A DNA stretch of 64,000 nucleotides from Alphaproteobacteria bacterium (lineage in GTDB: Bacteria > Pseudomonadota > Alphaproteobacteria > Rhizobiales > Xanthobacteraceae). The number at the start of each line of letters is the position of its first letter. Position 1 is the stretch's first letter. The translations under genes and the position numbers were made by a program. Below the pieces are notes generated by a model. That model was given only the letters and a program-made list of their open reading frames with translations, was not told the DNA's origin and made no database searches. The stretch lies in the NCBI GenBank assembly GCA_005884685.1, contig VBAH01000028.1:124001-188000 (forward strand), written 5' to 3'. Below, piece by piece: positions 16,422-26,244 of this stretch.

Positions 16422-17546
16422 ATGGTGTTTGACTGGCTCACCGGGCGGGGCACGGAGCGCGCAGCCGCCGCGCCCGCAAGCGAGGCGGGCGATACGGAGC
16501 AACTGCTCGATGCCGTGATCGCGAGCCTGCCCGACGCCGCGATCGTGCTCGACCGCGAGAGCCGTGTCGTTGCCTTCAACGCGGCCGCGCGCACCATCGC
16601 GCCGGCGCTCGCGCGCGGCGCACCGGCCTCGCTCGCGCTGCGCGTGCCCGAAGTGGTCGAAGCGGTGCGCGAGGCTGCGGCCGGCAACGAGCCGCGCACA
16701 GCGGAGTTCGCCCAGCGCGTGCCGGTCGACCGCTGGTTCATGGCGCACATCCGGCCGCTCGCCGGCGTCGCGCCGGCCACGATGCTGCTGGTGTTTCACG
16801 ACCTCACCCCGCTGCACCGCGTCGAGGAAATGCGCGCGGACTTCGTCGCCAATGCAAGCCACGAATTGCGCACGCCGCTCGCCGCATTGTCCGGATTCAT
16901 CGACACGCTGCTCGGCTCCGCGCGCGAGGACGCCCAGGCGCGCGCGCGGTTTCTGGCGATCATGAAAACGCAGGCGACCCGCATGGCGCGCCTGATCGAC
17001 GATCTGCTCTCGTTGTCGCGCGTCGAATTGATCGAGCATATGCATCCCGAAACGCCGGTCGATCTCGTTCCGATCGTGCGCCAGGTGGTGGACGGCCTGC
17101 AGATGCTTGCGACCGACCGCAATGTCGAGATTGCGATTGCGCTGCCGGAGGAGCCGACGCCCGTGCCGGGCGACCGCGACGAGCTCACGCGCGTGTTCGA
17201 GAACCTGATTGAGAATGCCCTCAAATATGGAGCGAGCGGCAAGCGCGTCGATATCACTTTCTCGGCCGGGACTGCGGCGGGCGACGAAGCCGAAACGCTC
17301 GTCACGATCCGCGATTACGGTCCCGGGATCGCGGAGGAGCATATCCCGCGCCTGACCGAGCGGTTCTACCGCGTCGACGTCACGCAAAGCCGTGCCGAGG
17401 GCGGCACCGGACTGGGCCTTTCGCTGGTCAAGCACATCCTCAACCGTCATCGCGGCCGCCTGACCATAGAGAGCGAAGCCGGCAAGGGCGCGACATTCAC
17501 GGTGCGGCTGCCGGTCCTCCACAGCAAGTTCCCTGCGGCCGCCTGA
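16422..17546 (+). CDS. phoR: Phosphate regulon sensor histidine kinase PhoR
   Basis: The 374-residue protein has a PAS-like domain (about 25-125), a HisKA domain with the phospho-acceptor His in 'NASHELRTPLAALSGF', and a HATPase domain with N box 'ENLIENALKYG', G1 'DYGPGIAEEHIPRLTERFYRVD' and G2 'GGTGLGLSLVKHI'. It would phosphorylate PhoB when phosphate is scarce, with signal from PstSCAB/PhoU encoded downstream. No N-terminal transmembrane helix is present, unlike many PhoR proteins, and an in-frame stop 39 bp upstream rules out a longer N-terminus. Confidence 0.92.
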   Translation: MVFDWLTGRGTERAAAAPASEAGDTEQLLDAVIASLPDAAIVLDRESRVVAFNAAARTIAPALARGAPASLALRVPEVVEAVREAAAGNEPRTAEFAQRVPVDRWFMAHIRPLAGVAPATMLLVFHDLTPLHRVEEMRADFVANASHELRTPLAALSGFIDTLLGSAREDAQARARFLAIMKTQATRMARLIDDLLSLSRVELIEHMHPETPVDLVPIVRQVVDGLQMLATDRNVEIAIALPEEPTPVPGDRDELTRVFENLIENALKYGASGKRVDITFSAGTAAGDEAETLVTIRDYGPGIAEEHIPRLTERFYRVDVTQSRAEGGTGLGLSLVKHILNRHRGRLTIESEAGKGATFTVRLPVLHSKFPAAA

Positions 17547-17573
17547 AACCATCAATCAGTTCAATTGTTTGCG

Positions 17574-17602
17574 CTGTCATACTGGCGTCGCCCAAGCGTC
17601 AT
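17574..17602 (+). promoter_or_regulatory. Pho box (PhoB binding site) upstream of pstS
   Basis: Three 7-mers of the PhoB half-site type lie at 11-bp spacing: CTGTCAT (17574-17580), GCGTCGC (17585-17591) and GCGTCAT (17596-17602), separated by 4-bp spacers. This is the known direct-repeat layout of Pho boxes. It lies 65 bp before the pstS start, so phosphate limitation should induce pstS and the genes behind it. Confidence 0.75.
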
Positions 17603-17666
17603 AGAACGATGACAAGTGGCGCCTAACGCTCCGCACGGCTGCATCTCGGCCAACAGGAGAGAACCC

Positions 17667-18716
17667 GTGAGATTGATTCACACCGTAGCGGCTGCCGCGC
17701 TTGTTTCCGCGGCAATCATTGCGCCAGCGAGCGCGGTCGACATCTCGGGCGCGGGCGCGACCTTCCCGTACCCGATCTACGCCAAGTGGGCGGACGCCTA
17801 TAAGAAGGAAACCGGTATCGGCCTGAACTATCAGTCGATCGGCTCCGGTGGCGGCATCAAGCAGATTCAGAACAAGACCGTGACCTTCGGCGCTTCCGAT
17901 GCGCCGCTCAAGGGCGACGACCTGAACAAGCATGGACTCGTCCAGTTCCCCATGGTGATGGGCGGCATCGTGCCGGTCGTGAATCTCGAAGGCGTCAAGC
18001 CCGGCGAACTCGTGATCGATGGCCCGACGCTTGCGAAGATCTTCCTCGCCGACATCAAGAGCTGGGACGATCCCGCGATCGCCAAGCTCAATCCGAACGT
18101 GAAACTGCCGAACCAGGCGATCGCCGTCGTGCACCGCTCGGACGGCTCCGGCACGACTTTCAATTTCGTCTATTACCTGTCGGACGTCAGCGCGGACTTC
18201 AAGTCCAAGGTCGGCGTCAACACATCCGTGCAGTGGCCCGCGGGCATCGGCGCCAAGGGCAACGAAGGCGTCGCCAACAACGTCGCCAACACCAAGGGTT
18301 CGGTCGGTTACGTCGAGTACGCCTACGCGAAACAAAACAAGCTGACCTTCACCAAGATGGTCAACAAGGACGGCAAGGCCGTCGCGCCGACCTCGGAAAC
18401 CTTCCAGGCGGCGGCGGCCAACGCCGATTGGAAGTCGCAGCCCGGCTTTGGCGTGATCCTCGCCAACCAGCCCGGTGCGACCTCCTGGCCGATGACCGCG
18501 GCGACCTGGATCCTCATGTACCGGGTCCCGCAGGATGTCGCGAACAGCACCGAGGCGTTGAAGTTCTTCGACTGGGCCTACAAGACGGGCGGCAGGATGG
18601 CCGAGGAACTCGACTACGTCCCGATGCCCGCCAACGTCGTGAAGGACGTCGAGGGCACCTGGGCGGCCGAGATCAAGGACGCCAATGGCAAGCCGCTGTA
18701 CAGCGTGACGAACTGA
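17667..18716 (+). CDS. pstS: Phosphate ABC transporter substrate-binding protein PstS
   Basis: PstS captures phosphate in the periplasm for PstCAB. The 349-residue protein has a signal peptide ('[25 protein letters not shown]') and the PstS motifs '[20 protein letters not shown]', '[13 protein letters not shown]', 'GASDAPLK' and '[13 protein letters not shown]', which form the phosphate site. A GTG start at 17667 is chosen: AGGAGAG lies ahead of it and the signal peptide begins there. A strong hairpin follows the stop, which probably limits read-through to pstC. Confidence 0.97.
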   Translation: MRLIHTVAAAALVSAAIIAPASAVDISGAGATFPYPIYAKWADAYKKETGIGLNYQSIGSGGGIKQIQNKTVTFGASDAPLKGDDLNKHGLVQFPMVMGGIVPVVNLEGVKPGELVIDGPTLAKIFLADIKSWDDPAIAKLNPNVKLPNQAIAVVHRSDGSGTTFNFVYYLSDVSADFKSKVGVNTSVQWPAGIGAKGNEGVANNVANTKGSVGYVEYAYAKQNKLTFTKMVNKDGKAVAPTSETFQAAAANADWKSQPGFGVILANQPGATSWPMTAATWILMYRVPQDVANSTEALKFFDWAYKTGGRMAEELDYVPMPANVVKDVEGTWAAEIKDANGKPLYSVTN

Positions 18717-18728
18717 TCGCAGGCGGAG

Positions 18729-18760
18729 GGAAAAGGCGCGGCCAAGGCGCCTTTTCCTTA
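18729..18760 (+). terminator. Stem-loop after pstS
   Basis: A perfect 11-bp stem (18729-18739 with 18747-18757, loop GGGCCAAG-like) ends in CTTTTCC followed by TTA. It lies between pstS and pstC. Such hairpins often protect the pstS mRNA and reduce transcription into pstCAB, giving more binding protein than permease; that role is inferred. Confidence 0.7.
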
Positions 18761-18825
18761 TCCACCGCAATCCTTGCGTTTGCGGCTTGTTTTGGGGGAA
18801 GCGGGCGGCTTGATTGAGCTCCTTA

Positions 18826-19863
18826 ATGGCGTCTGAGGGAGCCATCGATGCAGCTCGACCGGAGAATCCTGTGGTCGATCTCGCATTACACGGGCAAAGC
18901 GTCGTGACCGGCGAAATCCGGTCGCGCGCGAAGATTCTCGACCGCCTGCGCATCGGCGATGCCGTCTTTCGCCAACTGACCCGCGCCGCCGCCGTAATGG
19001 TCCTGGTGATCCTCGGCGGGGTGATGATTTCGCTGGTTATCGGCGCCTCACCCGCGTTGCGGGAATTCGGCCTTGGCTTTTTGGTCGAAGAGACCTGGAA
19101 CCCGGTGACCGAGCGCTTCGGCGCCATCGCGCCGATCTACGGCACCATCGTCACCTCGTTCATCGCGATGCTGATCGCGGTCCCGGTTGGCTTGATGATC
19201 GCGGTGTTCCTGACCGAGCTGTGCCCGATGTGGCTGCGCCGCCCGATCGGCATCGCAATCGAGCTGCTCGCCGGCATCCCCAGCATCATCTACGGCATCT
19301 GGGGCTTGTTCGTCTTCGCGCCGTTCCTGCAGCAATACGTGCAGCCCGCGCTGATCGGCCTGTTCGGCAACGTGCCGATCCTCTCCACGCTGTTTGCCGG
19401 CCCGCCTTACGGCATTGGCGTGCTCACCGCCGGCCTGATCCTCGCCATCATGGTGTTGCCGTTCATCACCTCGATCTCGCGCGACGTGTTCGACGCCGTG
19501 CCCCCGATGCTCAAGGAGTCGGCCTACGGTCTCGGCTGCACCACGTGGGAAGTCGTGCGCTACGTGGTGCTGCCTTACACCCGCGTGGGCGTGATCGGCG
19601 GCGTGATGCTGGGGCTCGGACGCGCCCTCGGCGAGACCATGGCGGTCACCTTCGTGATCGGAAACGCGCACAGGATATCGGCGTCGATCCTCGCGCCCGG
19701 CACCACGATCTCGGCGACCATCGCGAATGAATTCACCGAGGCGGTGGGCGATCTCTACACGTCGTCGCTGATCGCGCTCGGACTGATCCTGTTCGTCATC
19801 ACCTTCATCGTGCTCGCTTGCGCGCGTTACATGCTGATGCGGCTCGAGCGGAGGATCGGCTGA
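18826..19863 (+). CDS. pstC: Phosphate ABC transporter permease PstC
   Basis: PstC is one of two permease subunits of the high-affinity phosphate importer. The 345-residue protein has about six transmembrane helices and the BPD_transp_1 features '[33 protein letters not shown]', '[20 protein letters not shown]' and the EAA-like loop '[46 protein letters not shown]'. ATG 18826 is used; a TTG 12 bases upstream is possible. The stop overlaps the pstA start (TGATG). Confidence 0.95.
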   Translation: MASEGAIDAARPENPVVDLALHGQSVVTGEIRSRAKILDRLRIGDAVFRQLTRAAAVMVLVILGGVMISLVIGASPALREFGLGFLVEETWNPVTERFGAIAPIYGTIVTSFIAMLIAVPVGLMIAVFLTELCPMWLRRPIGIAIELLAGIPSIIYGIWGLFVFAPFLQQYVQPALIGLFGNVPILSTLFAGPPYGIGVLTAGLILAIMVLPFITSISRDVFDAVPPMLKESAYGLGCTTWEVVRYVVLPYTRVGVIGGVMLGLGRALGETMAVTFVIGNAHRISASILAPGTTISATIANEFTEAVGDLYTSSLIALGLILFVITFIVLACARYMLMRLERRIG

Positions 19864-20714
19864 TGGCGACCGCGACTCCCCTCTACCGCGCGCGCCGCAG
19901 GCGCAGCGGCATCGCAATGGGGCTGTCGCTGGCCGCGACACTGTTCGGGCTCGGCTGGCTGGTGCTGATCCTGAGCGTGCTGCTGTATGAAGGCTTCAGC
20001 GGGCTGTCGCTCAAGGTCTTCTCCGAGATGACGCCGCCGCCCGGCGCGGACGGCGGGCTGCTCAATCCGATCATGGGGAGCTTGGCGCTGACCGCATTGG
20101 CCGTCCTGATCGGCACTCCGATCGGCATCCTCGCCGGCACCTATCTGGCGGAATACGGCCGCCACGATAAGCTTTCAAGCGTCGTCCGCTTCATCAACGA
20201 CATCCTGCTCAGCGCGCCGTCGATCGTGATCGGCCTGTTCGTCTACGAGATCATGGTTGCGCCGATGGGCCACTTTTCCGGTTGGGCCGGCGCGGTGGCG
20301 CTCGCCGTCATCGTCATCCCGGTGGTGCTGCGCACCACCGAAGACATGCTGACGCTGGTGCCCGACACCTTGCGCGAGGCGGCCGCCTCGATCGGCCTGC
20401 CGCGTTCGCTGATGATCATCCGCATCGCCTACCGGGCGGCCAGCGCCGGCATGCTGACCGGCGTGCTGCTCGCGGTCGCGCGGATCAGCGGCGAGACCGC
20501 GCCGCTGCTGTTCACGGCGCTGAACAACCAGTTCTGGAGCTCCAATCTCAACGCGCCGGTCGCGAGCCTTCCGGTCGTGATCTTCCAGTTCGCGCTCAGC
20601 CCCTACGCCGACTGGCAGAAGCTCGCATGGACCGGCGCGCTCATCATCACCATGACCGTGCTGGCGCTCAGCATCATCGCGCGAATCATCGCCGCACCGA
20701 GAAAGACATCATGA
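19863..20714 (+). CDS. pstA: Phosphate ABC transporter permease PstA
   Basis: The second permease subunit, 283 residues, with six predicted helices. Recognisable stretches are '[36 protein letters not shown]', '[22 protein letters not shown]' and the EAA loop '[50 protein letters not shown]'. Start and stop overlap pstC and pstB (TGATG and ATGA), so translation of the three is coupled. Confidence 0.96.
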   Translation: MATATPLYRARRRRSGIAMGLSLAATLFGLGWLVLILSVLLYEGFSGLSLKVFSEMTPPPGADGGLLNPIMGSLALTALAVLIGTPIGILAGTYLAEYGRHDKLSSVVRFINDILLSAPSIVIGLFVYEIMVAPMGHFSGWAGAVALAVIVIPVVLRTTEDMLTLVPDTLREAAASIGLPRSLMIIRIAYRAASAGMLTGVLLAVARISGETAPLLFTALNNQFWSSNLNAPVASLPVVIFQFALSPYADWQKLAWTGALIITMTVLALSIIARIIAAPRKTS

Positions 20715-21526
20715 GTGCGCCCTCCGTCGCAGTCCCGACCGTCACCCACGCCGCGATCGATCCGGCCAGCCTGGACGCCAAGGTCACGATCCGCGACCTG
20801 AATTTCTATTACGGCGATGCCCGGGCGCTGAAGAACATCAGCCTGTCGCTTTACGAGAACAAGGCGACCGCGTTCATCGGCCCCTCGGGCTGCGGCAAGT
20901 CAACGCTGCTGCGCGTCCTCAACCGCATGTACGACCTCTATCCGGGCCAACGCGCCGAGGGCGAGGTGCTGTTTGACGGCGAGGACATTCTCTCTGCCGG
21001 CCAGGACGTCAACTTGTTGCGTGCGCGCATCGGCATGGTGTTTCAAAAGCCGACGCCATTCCCGATGTCGATCTACGAGAACATCGCATTCGGCATCCGT
21101 CTTTACGAGCGCCTGTCCAAGTCGGAGCTGGACAGCCGCGTCGAGCACGCGCTGCGCCGCGCCGCGCTGTGGGAGGAGGTCAAGGACAAGCTCGCCAAGA
21201 ACGGACAAAGCCTGTCCGGCGGGCAGCAGCAGCGCCTTTGCATCGCGCGCACCGTCGCGGTCAAGCCCGAGGTGATCCTGTTCGACGAGCCGTGCTCGGC
21301 GCTCGACCCGATCTCGACCGCGAAGATCGAGGAACTGATCGACGAATTGAAGCGGGACTACACGATCGTGATCGTGACCCACAACATGCAGCAGGCGGCG
21401 CGCGTATCCGACTTCACGGCGTTCATGTATCTCGGCGAGCTGATCGAATTCGGCTCGACCAGCCGCATGTTCACCTCACCCGGCGATCGCCGCACCCAGG
21501 ATTACATCACCGGCCGCTTCGGCTGA
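20711..21526 (+). CDS. pstB: Phosphate ABC transporter ATPase PstB
   Basis: PstB drives phosphate import by ATP hydrolysis. The 271-residue protein has Walker A 'GPSGCGKST', Q loop '[12 protein letters not shown]' (the PstB form), signature '[10 protein letters not shown]', Walker B '[16 protein letters not shown]' and H loop '[14 protein letters not shown]'. The C-terminal '[12 protein letters not shown]' is also typical of PstB. It is followed by phoU after 30 bp. Confidence 0.97.
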   Translation: MSAPSVAVPTVTHAAIDPASLDAKVTIRDLNFYYGDARALKNISLSLYENKATAFIGPSGCGKSTLLRVLNRMYDLYPGQRAEGEVLFDGEDILSAGQDVNLLRARIGMVFQKPTPFPMSIYENIAFGIRLYERLSKSELDSRVEHALRRAALWEEVKDKLAKNGQSLSGGQQQRLCIARTVAVKPEVILFDEPCSALDPISTAKIEELIDELKRDYTIVIVTHNMQQAARVSDFTAFMYLGELIEFGSTSRMFTSPGDRRTQDYITGRFG

Positions 21527-21556
21527 CGCTGGGACCAGGAACAAGGGTAAAGGCTC

Positions 21557-22276
21557 ATGGTCGATCAACACACCGCGAAAGCCTTCGACGTCGATCTGCA
21601 GGATCTCGCCCGCATGGTCGCCGAGATGGGCGGCCTCGCCGAGAAGCAGATCGCCGACTCGATCGACGCGCTGGCCAAGCGCGACGCGCGTCTCGCTCAG
21701 CGCGTGGCCGCGCTCGATCCGACCATCGACGGACTGCAGCGCGAGATCGAGGAGCGCGCGATCCTCACCATCGCACGGCGCCAGCCGATGGCGGTGGACC
21801 TGCGCGAGATCGTCGGCGCGCTGCGCGTGTCGAACGATCTCGAGCGGATCGGCGATCTCGCCAAGAACATCGGCAAGCGGGTGATCGCGCTTGGGGCGCC
21901 CACCTACCCGAACCAGGTCATCCGCGGGGTGGAGCACATGTCGGAACTCGTGCTTGCCCAGCTCAAGGACGTGCTCGACGCCTACGCGCGCCACGATGTC
22001 AACAAGGCGCTGGCGGTATGGCGCGGCGACGAGGAGATCGACGCGGTCAACAATTCGCTGTTCCGCGAATTGCTGACCTACATGATGGAAGACCCGCGCA
22101 ACATCACATTCTGCACGCATCTGCTGTTCTGTGCCAAGAACATCGAACGGATGGGAGACCATGCGACCAACATCGCCGAGACGGTGTATTACATCGTGGA
22201 AGGCCGGGCGCTTACCGACGAGCGGCCGAAGGGCGACAGCACGTCGTCGACCACCGTGCCGTTTCCGGCGGCGTAG
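21557..22276 (+). CDS. phoU: Phosphate signalling regulator PhoU
   Basis: The 239-residue all-helical protein couples PstB to PhoR and damps the Pho response when phosphate is plentiful. Both PhoU repeats carry the metal-binding E/D-x3-D motifs: 'ALRVSNDLERIGDLAKNIGKR' in the first and 'FCAKNIERMGDHATNIAETVYYIVEG' in the second. It sits between pstB and phoB, as usual in alphaproteobacteria. Confidence 0.96.
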   Translation: MVDQHTAKAFDVDLQDLARMVAEMGGLAEKQIADSIDALAKRDARLAQRVAALDPTIDGLQREIEERAILTIARRQPMAVDLREIVGALRVSNDLERIGDLAKNIGKRVIALGAPTYPNQVIRGVEHMSELVLAQLKDVLDAYARHDVNKALAVWRGDEEIDAVNNSLFRELLTYMMEDPRNITFCTHLLFCAKNIERMGDHATNIAETVYYIVEGRALTDERPKGDSTSSTTVPFPAA

Positions 22277-22285
22277 TAGATCATC

Positions 22286-22987
22286 ATGAGCGCGCGCATC
22301 CTGATCATCGAGGACGAGGAGCCGCTGACGCTGCTCTTGCGTTACAACCTGGAAGCCGAGGGTTATGACGTCGATACCTCGGCGCGCGGCGACGAAGGCG
22401 AGACCAAGTTGAAGGAAAGTCCGCCCGACCTGCTGGTGCTCGACTGGATGCTGCCCGGCATGTCCGGCATCGAGCTGTGCCGCCGCCTGCGCGCGCGGCC
22501 CGACACCGAACGCCTGCCGATCATCATGCTGACCGCGCGCGGCGAGGAGAGCGAGCGCGTGCGCGGGCTTGCGACCGGCGCCGACGACTACATCGTCAAG
22601 CCGTTCTCGGTCCCGGAGCTGCTGGCGCGCATCCGCTCGCTGCTGCGCCGCGCGCGCCCCGAGCGGGTCGCGGCCGTGCTCGGCGCCGGCGATCTCGAGC
22701 TCGACCGCGAGAAGAAGCGCGTGGCACGCTCCGGCCGCGAAGTGCATCTCGGGCCGACCGAATTCCGGCTGCTCGAGTTCCTGATGGAGAATCCCGGCCG
22801 CGTCTACACGCGCGCGCAGTTGCTCGACGGCGTCTGGGGCCGCGACATCTATATCGACGAGCGCACCGTCGACGTGCACGTCGGACGGCTGCGCCGCGCG
22901 CTCAACCGCGGCCGCGCCTCCGACCCGATCCGCACCGTGCGCGGCGCCGGGTATTCCTTTGACGAGCGCTTCGGCCGGCCGGCGTGA
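22286..22987 (+). CDS. phoB: Phosphate regulon response regulator PhoB
   Basis: The 233-residue OmpR-type regulator has a receiver domain with acidic pocket 'EDEE', phospho-acceptor Asp53 in 'LLVLDWMLPG', and Lys in 'IVKPFS', then a winged-helix domain with 'HLGPTEFRLLEFLMENPGRVYTRAQLLDGVWG' and 'ERTVDVHVGRLRRAL'. It binds Pho boxes such as the one at 17574-17602. It ends the phoR-pstSCAB-phoU-phoB cluster. Confidence 0.96.
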   Translation: MSARILIIEDEEPLTLLLRYNLEAEGYDVDTSARGDEGETKLKESPPDLLVLDWMLPGMSGIELCRRLRARPDTERLPIIMLTARGEESERVRGLATGADDYIVKPFSVPELLARIRSLLRRARPERVAAVLGAGDLELDREKKRVARSGREVHLGPTEFRLLEFLMENPGRVYTRAQLLDGVWGRDIYIDERTVDVHVGRLRRALNRGRASDPIRTVRGAGYSFDERFGRPA

Positions 22988-22989
22988 AT

Positions 22990-23020
22990 AAAAAAGGGCG
23001 GCATTGACGCCGCCCAGTTT
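22990..23020. terminator. Bidirectional terminator between phoB and gcrA
   Basis: A 7-bp perfect stem (GGGCGGC at 22996-23002 with GCCGCCC at 23009-23015) is flanked by six A on the left and AGTTTGTT on the right. Read on the minus strand it ends in TTTTTT and would stop gcrA transcription; on the plus strand it is a weaker end for phoB. Confidence 0.8.
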
Positions 23021-23044
23021 GTTACGCTCGGGAGGACACTCGGA

Positions 23045-23578
23045 TCACGGACGCGAAGGACGCCTGTCGCGCCGGGCTGCCGGCGGCTGATAGGCAACGC
23101 GCCCGTGGTATCCGCAATAAGGTGTCCCGCTGGTGGTCTTGCCACCGCAGAAAAAGAAATCGGGCTGGCCCGGATCGCCGATCGGCCAATGGCACTTCTC
23201 GCTGTCCAGTTCGAGCAGGCTGCAACGCTGTCCGATCGGAATGATGTTCTCGATCGGCTCCGGCTCGGGGTCCGGCTCGTAGTCATAGGCCGGCATATGC
23301 GCGAGCGCGGTGTTGCCGCGCATCATGGTGCGCTGCGGCCGGAACATGGACGGCGCGCGCGGCTTGCGCTGGCGCGGCACCGAGGAGGAGGGGGCCTTGG
23401 CGCGGCCCGAGAGCCCGAGGCGATGCACCTTGCCGATGACGGCATTGCGCGTGATGCCGCCGAGTTCGCCCGCGATCTGGCTTGCCGAGAGGCCGTCAGC
23501 CCACAGCTTCTTCAAAAGCTCGACCCGGTCGTCGGTCCAAGTCTGCAGCTCGGGCCGCTTCTGGTCCAAAAACGTCAT
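23045..23578 (-). CDS. gcrA: GcrA cell cycle regulator
   Basis: GcrA is a sigma70-associated transcription factor of alphaproteobacteria that senses CcrM methylation at GANTC sites. The 177-residue protein shows the N-terminal DNA-binding helices 'WTDDRVELLKKLWADGLSASQIAGELGGITRNAVIGKVHRLGLSGR' and the C-terminal sigma-binding region with conserved Cys/Trp residues ('CSLLELDSEKCHWPIGDPG', 'FFFCGGKTTSGTPYCGYHGRVAY'). ATG 23578 is chosen since the family begins with this short lead before 'WTDDRVE'. Two GANTC sites lie upstream. Confidence 0.95.
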   Translation of the reverse strand: MTFLDQKRPELQTWTDDRVELLKKLWADGLSASQIAGELGGITRNAVIGKVHRLGLSGRAKAPSSSVPRQRKPRAPSMFRPQRTMMRGNTALAHMPAYDYEPDPEPEPIENIIPIGQRCSLLELDSEKCHWPIGDPGQPDFFFCGGKTTSGTPYCGYHGRVAYQPPAARRDRRPSRP

Positions 23579-23953
23579 TGGGCTCTGCTCCACTCTTCCT
23601 GGTGGCCGATGTCCCGTGCAGAATCCGCCCCCGACGCCCGGCAAGCCCACGCTGCCGTACGTACGCTATACCTGGTAGGACCGAACTCAGGAGACAGTCC
23701 GCCGCACGAGATGTCGTACCTGACAGTCACAAAACTACAATATACCGTGACTCGTGCGCAAGAGTCGGGGTTTACCGGATGCACCGCCATCCTCTGTTTT
23801 CCCCAGCAATGTCCCTTCTGACGGCAGGAAACGGCAAGCGTGTGGCAATGCGGTCATGTTGACCGGAGTCCGCGGCGCACATAGAATTCGTTCGAGAGTG
23901 CCGCCCGGCGAGGCGGCACATTTCATTTCAGGGCTCGCCAACGAGAACGTGCC
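23579..23953. promoter_or_regulatory. Divergent gcrA/argD promoter region with two GANTC sites
   Basis: These 375 bases hold no gene. They must contain the promoters of gcrA (minus) and argD (plus). Two CcrM methylation sites lie 9 bp apart: GACTC at 23748-23752 and GAGTC at 23762-23766. In the alphaproteobacterial cell cycle network GcrA acts at methylated GANTC promoters, so a control of gcrA or argD here is possible but only inferred. Confidence 0.4.
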
Positions 23954-25162
23954 ATGAGCACCGCTCATCTTCTCCCGGCTTTCGCGCGCGTCGACCTCGC
24001 ATTCGACCATGGGGAGGGTGCGTGGCTCACCGCCACCAACGGCGAGCGCTACCTCGACTTTACCTCCGGCGTTGCGGTCAATGCGCTCGGCCATGCGCAT
24101 CCGAAGGTCGCCGACGCGATTGCGCGCCAGGCGCACAAGGCGATCCACGTCTCCAACCTCTTCCGCGTGCCGGAGCAGGAACAACTCGCCGACCGGCTGT
24201 GCGCGGCAAGCTTTGCCGACTACGTTTTCTTCTGCAATTCGGGCGCCGAGGCGATGGAAGGCGCGATCAAGACCGCGCGCAAATTCCAGGCGGTGAACGG
24301 TCATCCGGAACGCTACCGCATCGTCACGTTCGAGGGGGCATTCCACGGCCGTACGCTTGCCACGCTCGCGGCGGGAGGACAGAAGAAATATCTCGAAGGC
24401 TTCGGCCCGGTGGTCGAGGGCTTCGATCAGGTGCCGTTCGGCGACCTCGAGGCGGTGAAGAAAGTCATCGGTCCGGAAACCGCCGCGATCCTGGTCGAGC
24501 CGATCCAGGGCGAGGGCGGGGTGCGCGTGCCCGCCAACATGTTCCTGCAGGGGCTGCGCGCGTTGTGCGACCAGCAAGGCCTGCTGTTGATCTTCGACGA
24601 GGTGCAGACCGGCATGGGCCGCACCGGCGAGCTGTTTGCGCATCAGCGCACCGGCGTGGAGCCGGACATCATGGCGGTTGCCAAGGCGCTCGGCGGCGGC
24701 TTTCCGGTGGGGGCGTTTCTCTCCACCAAGGAAGCCGGCGAAGGCATGACCCCCGGCACGCACGGCTCGACCTTCGGGGGCAATCCGCTCGCGATGGCGG
24801 CCGGCAATGCGACGCTCGACGTGATGCTCGAGCCCGGCTTCCTCGATCGGGTGAAGCGCATCGGCCTGCTCTTCAAGCAGCGCCTCGCCGAGATCAAGGA
24901 TCGTTTCCCCAGCGTCGTCGCGGAGGTGCGCGGCGAGGGCCTGCTGCTCGGCCTGCGCTGCCTCGTGCCGAACAGCCAATTGGTCGACGCGCTGCGCGAG
25001 GAGCATCTGCTTGTGGTCGCGGCCGGCGACAATGTCGTGCGTCTCGTGCCGCCGCTGATCGTCAGCGAAACGGAAGTCGGCGAGGCGATGGGCATGCTGG
25101 AGCGCGCCTGCACGCGGCTCGCGCGCGCTGAGACGCCGGCAAAACGGGGGGCGGTGGGGTGA
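23954..25162 (+). CDS. argD: Acetylornithine aminotransferase
   Basis: ArgD is the PLP-dependent class III transaminase that makes N-acetylornithine in arginine synthesis. The 402-residue protein has '[17 protein letters not shown]', '[20 protein letters not shown]' (PLP phosphate), '[14 protein letters not shown]', '[20 protein letters not shown]' (Asp to the PLP nitrogen) and the Schiff-base Lys in '[15 protein letters not shown]'. The argF gene starts inside its stop codon region (4-bp overlap), so both are one operon. Confidence 0.95.
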   Translation: MSTAHLLPAFARVDLAFDHGEGAWLTATNGERYLDFTSGVAVNALGHAHPKVADAIARQAHKAIHVSNLFRVPEQEQLADRLCAASFADYVFFCNSGAEAMEGAIKTARKFQAVNGHPERYRIVTFEGAFHGRTLATLAAGGQKKYLEGFGPVVEGFDQVPFGDLEAVKKVIGPETAAILVEPIQGEGGVRVPANMFLQGLRALCDQQGLLLIFDEVQTGMGRTGELFAHQRTGVEPDIMAVAKALGGGFPVGAFLSTKEAGEGMTPGTHGSTFGGNPLAMAAGNATLDVMLEPGFLDRVKRIGLLFKQRLAEIKDRFPSVVAEVRGEGLLLGLRCLVPNSQLVDALREEHLLVVAAGDNVVRLVPPLIVSETEVGEAMGMLERACTRLARAETPAKRGAVG

Positions 25163-26085
25163 GCGCTCAGGCGCTGCGGCACTTTCTCGATCTGACGGAA
25201 ATCCCGGTCGCAGAACTTCGCGGGATGATCGAGTCGAGCCGCGCCATGAAGGAGCGCGTCAAGCGCGATCGCGCGAGCGCCGACAAGCCGCTCGCCGGCA
25301 AGACGCTGGCGATGATCTTCGACAAGCCCTCGACGCGCACGCGCGTGTCGTTCGACGTGGCGATGCGCCAGCTCGGCGGCGACGTCGTGATGCTCACCGG
25401 GCAGGAAATGCAGCTCGGCCGCGGCGAGACCATCGCGGACACGGCGCGCGTGCTGTCGCGCTATGTCGACGCGATCATGATCCGCATCCTCAATCACGAA
25501 GCGCTGGTCGAGCTGGCGCGCCATGCGACCGTGCCGGTGATCAACGGGCTGACGCGGCTGTCGCACCCGTGCCAGGTGATGGCCGACGTCATGACTTTCG
25601 AGGAGAAAAAGGGGCACATCAACGGCCACACGGTCGCGTGGACCGGCGATGCCAACAATGTGCTGTCGTCGTGGATGCATGCGGCCAAGAGCTTCGACTT
25701 CCGTCTCAGGGTCGCGACACCTCCGGAGCTCAAGATCGACCGCAAGATGACGGCGTGGGCGCGCGAGTCCGGCGCGAAAATCGACATCGGGCACGATCCC
25801 GAGGAGGCTGTGTCCGGCGCCGACTGCGTCGTGACCGATACGTGGGTCTCGATGGGCGATCGCGACGGTGAGCGCCGCCACAATCTGCTCCGGCCCTATC
25901 AGGTCAACGCGCGGCTGATGGCGCAGGCCAAGCCCGATGCGATCTTCATGCATTGCCTCCCGGCCCATCGTGGCGACGAGGTGACCGACGACGTGATCGA
26001 CGGGCCGCAATCGGTCGTGTTCGACGAGGCCGAGAACCGGCTGCACGCGCAGAAGGGCATCCTGGCCTGGTGCCTGGGGCGGTGA
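25159..26085 (+). CDS. argF: Ornithine carbamoyltransferase
   Basis: ArgF joins carbamoyl phosphate and ornithine into citrulline. The 308-residue protein has the carbamoyl-phosphate loop 'STRTR', 'HPCQ', the ornithine/SMG region 'VSMGD' and the catalytic '[15 protein letters not shown]' with Cys. A GTG start overlaps the argD stop. Downstream lies hslO, a frequent neighbour in rhizobial relatives. Confidence 0.96.
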   Translation: MSAQALRHFLDLTEIPVAELRGMIESSRAMKERVKRDRASADKPLAGKTLAMIFDKPSTRTRVSFDVAMRQLGGDVVMLTGQEMQLGRGETIADTARVLSRYVDAIMIRILNHEALVELARHATVPVINGLTRLSHPCQVMADVMTFEEKKGHINGHTVAWTGDANNVLSSWMHAAKSFDFRLRVATPPELKIDRKMTAWARESGAKIDIGHDPEEAVSGADCVVTDTWVSMGDRDGERRHNLLRPYQVNARLMAQAKPDAIFMHCLPAHRGDEVTDDVIDGPQSVVFDEAENRLHAQKGILAWCLGR

Positions 26086-26244
26086 GCTTTCTCCTAGTCC
26101 GCATGGCGAAAGCGCGTTTACGCGCGTCTTTGACGCGCTATGGCGGACTGTGGGGTTCCCGGATTTCGCTGCGCTCCATCCGGGCTGCTGATGCTTTGAA
26201 GTTCAGGCTCGCAATTCCAGCCTGAATCTCTAGATAAGTTCCGC

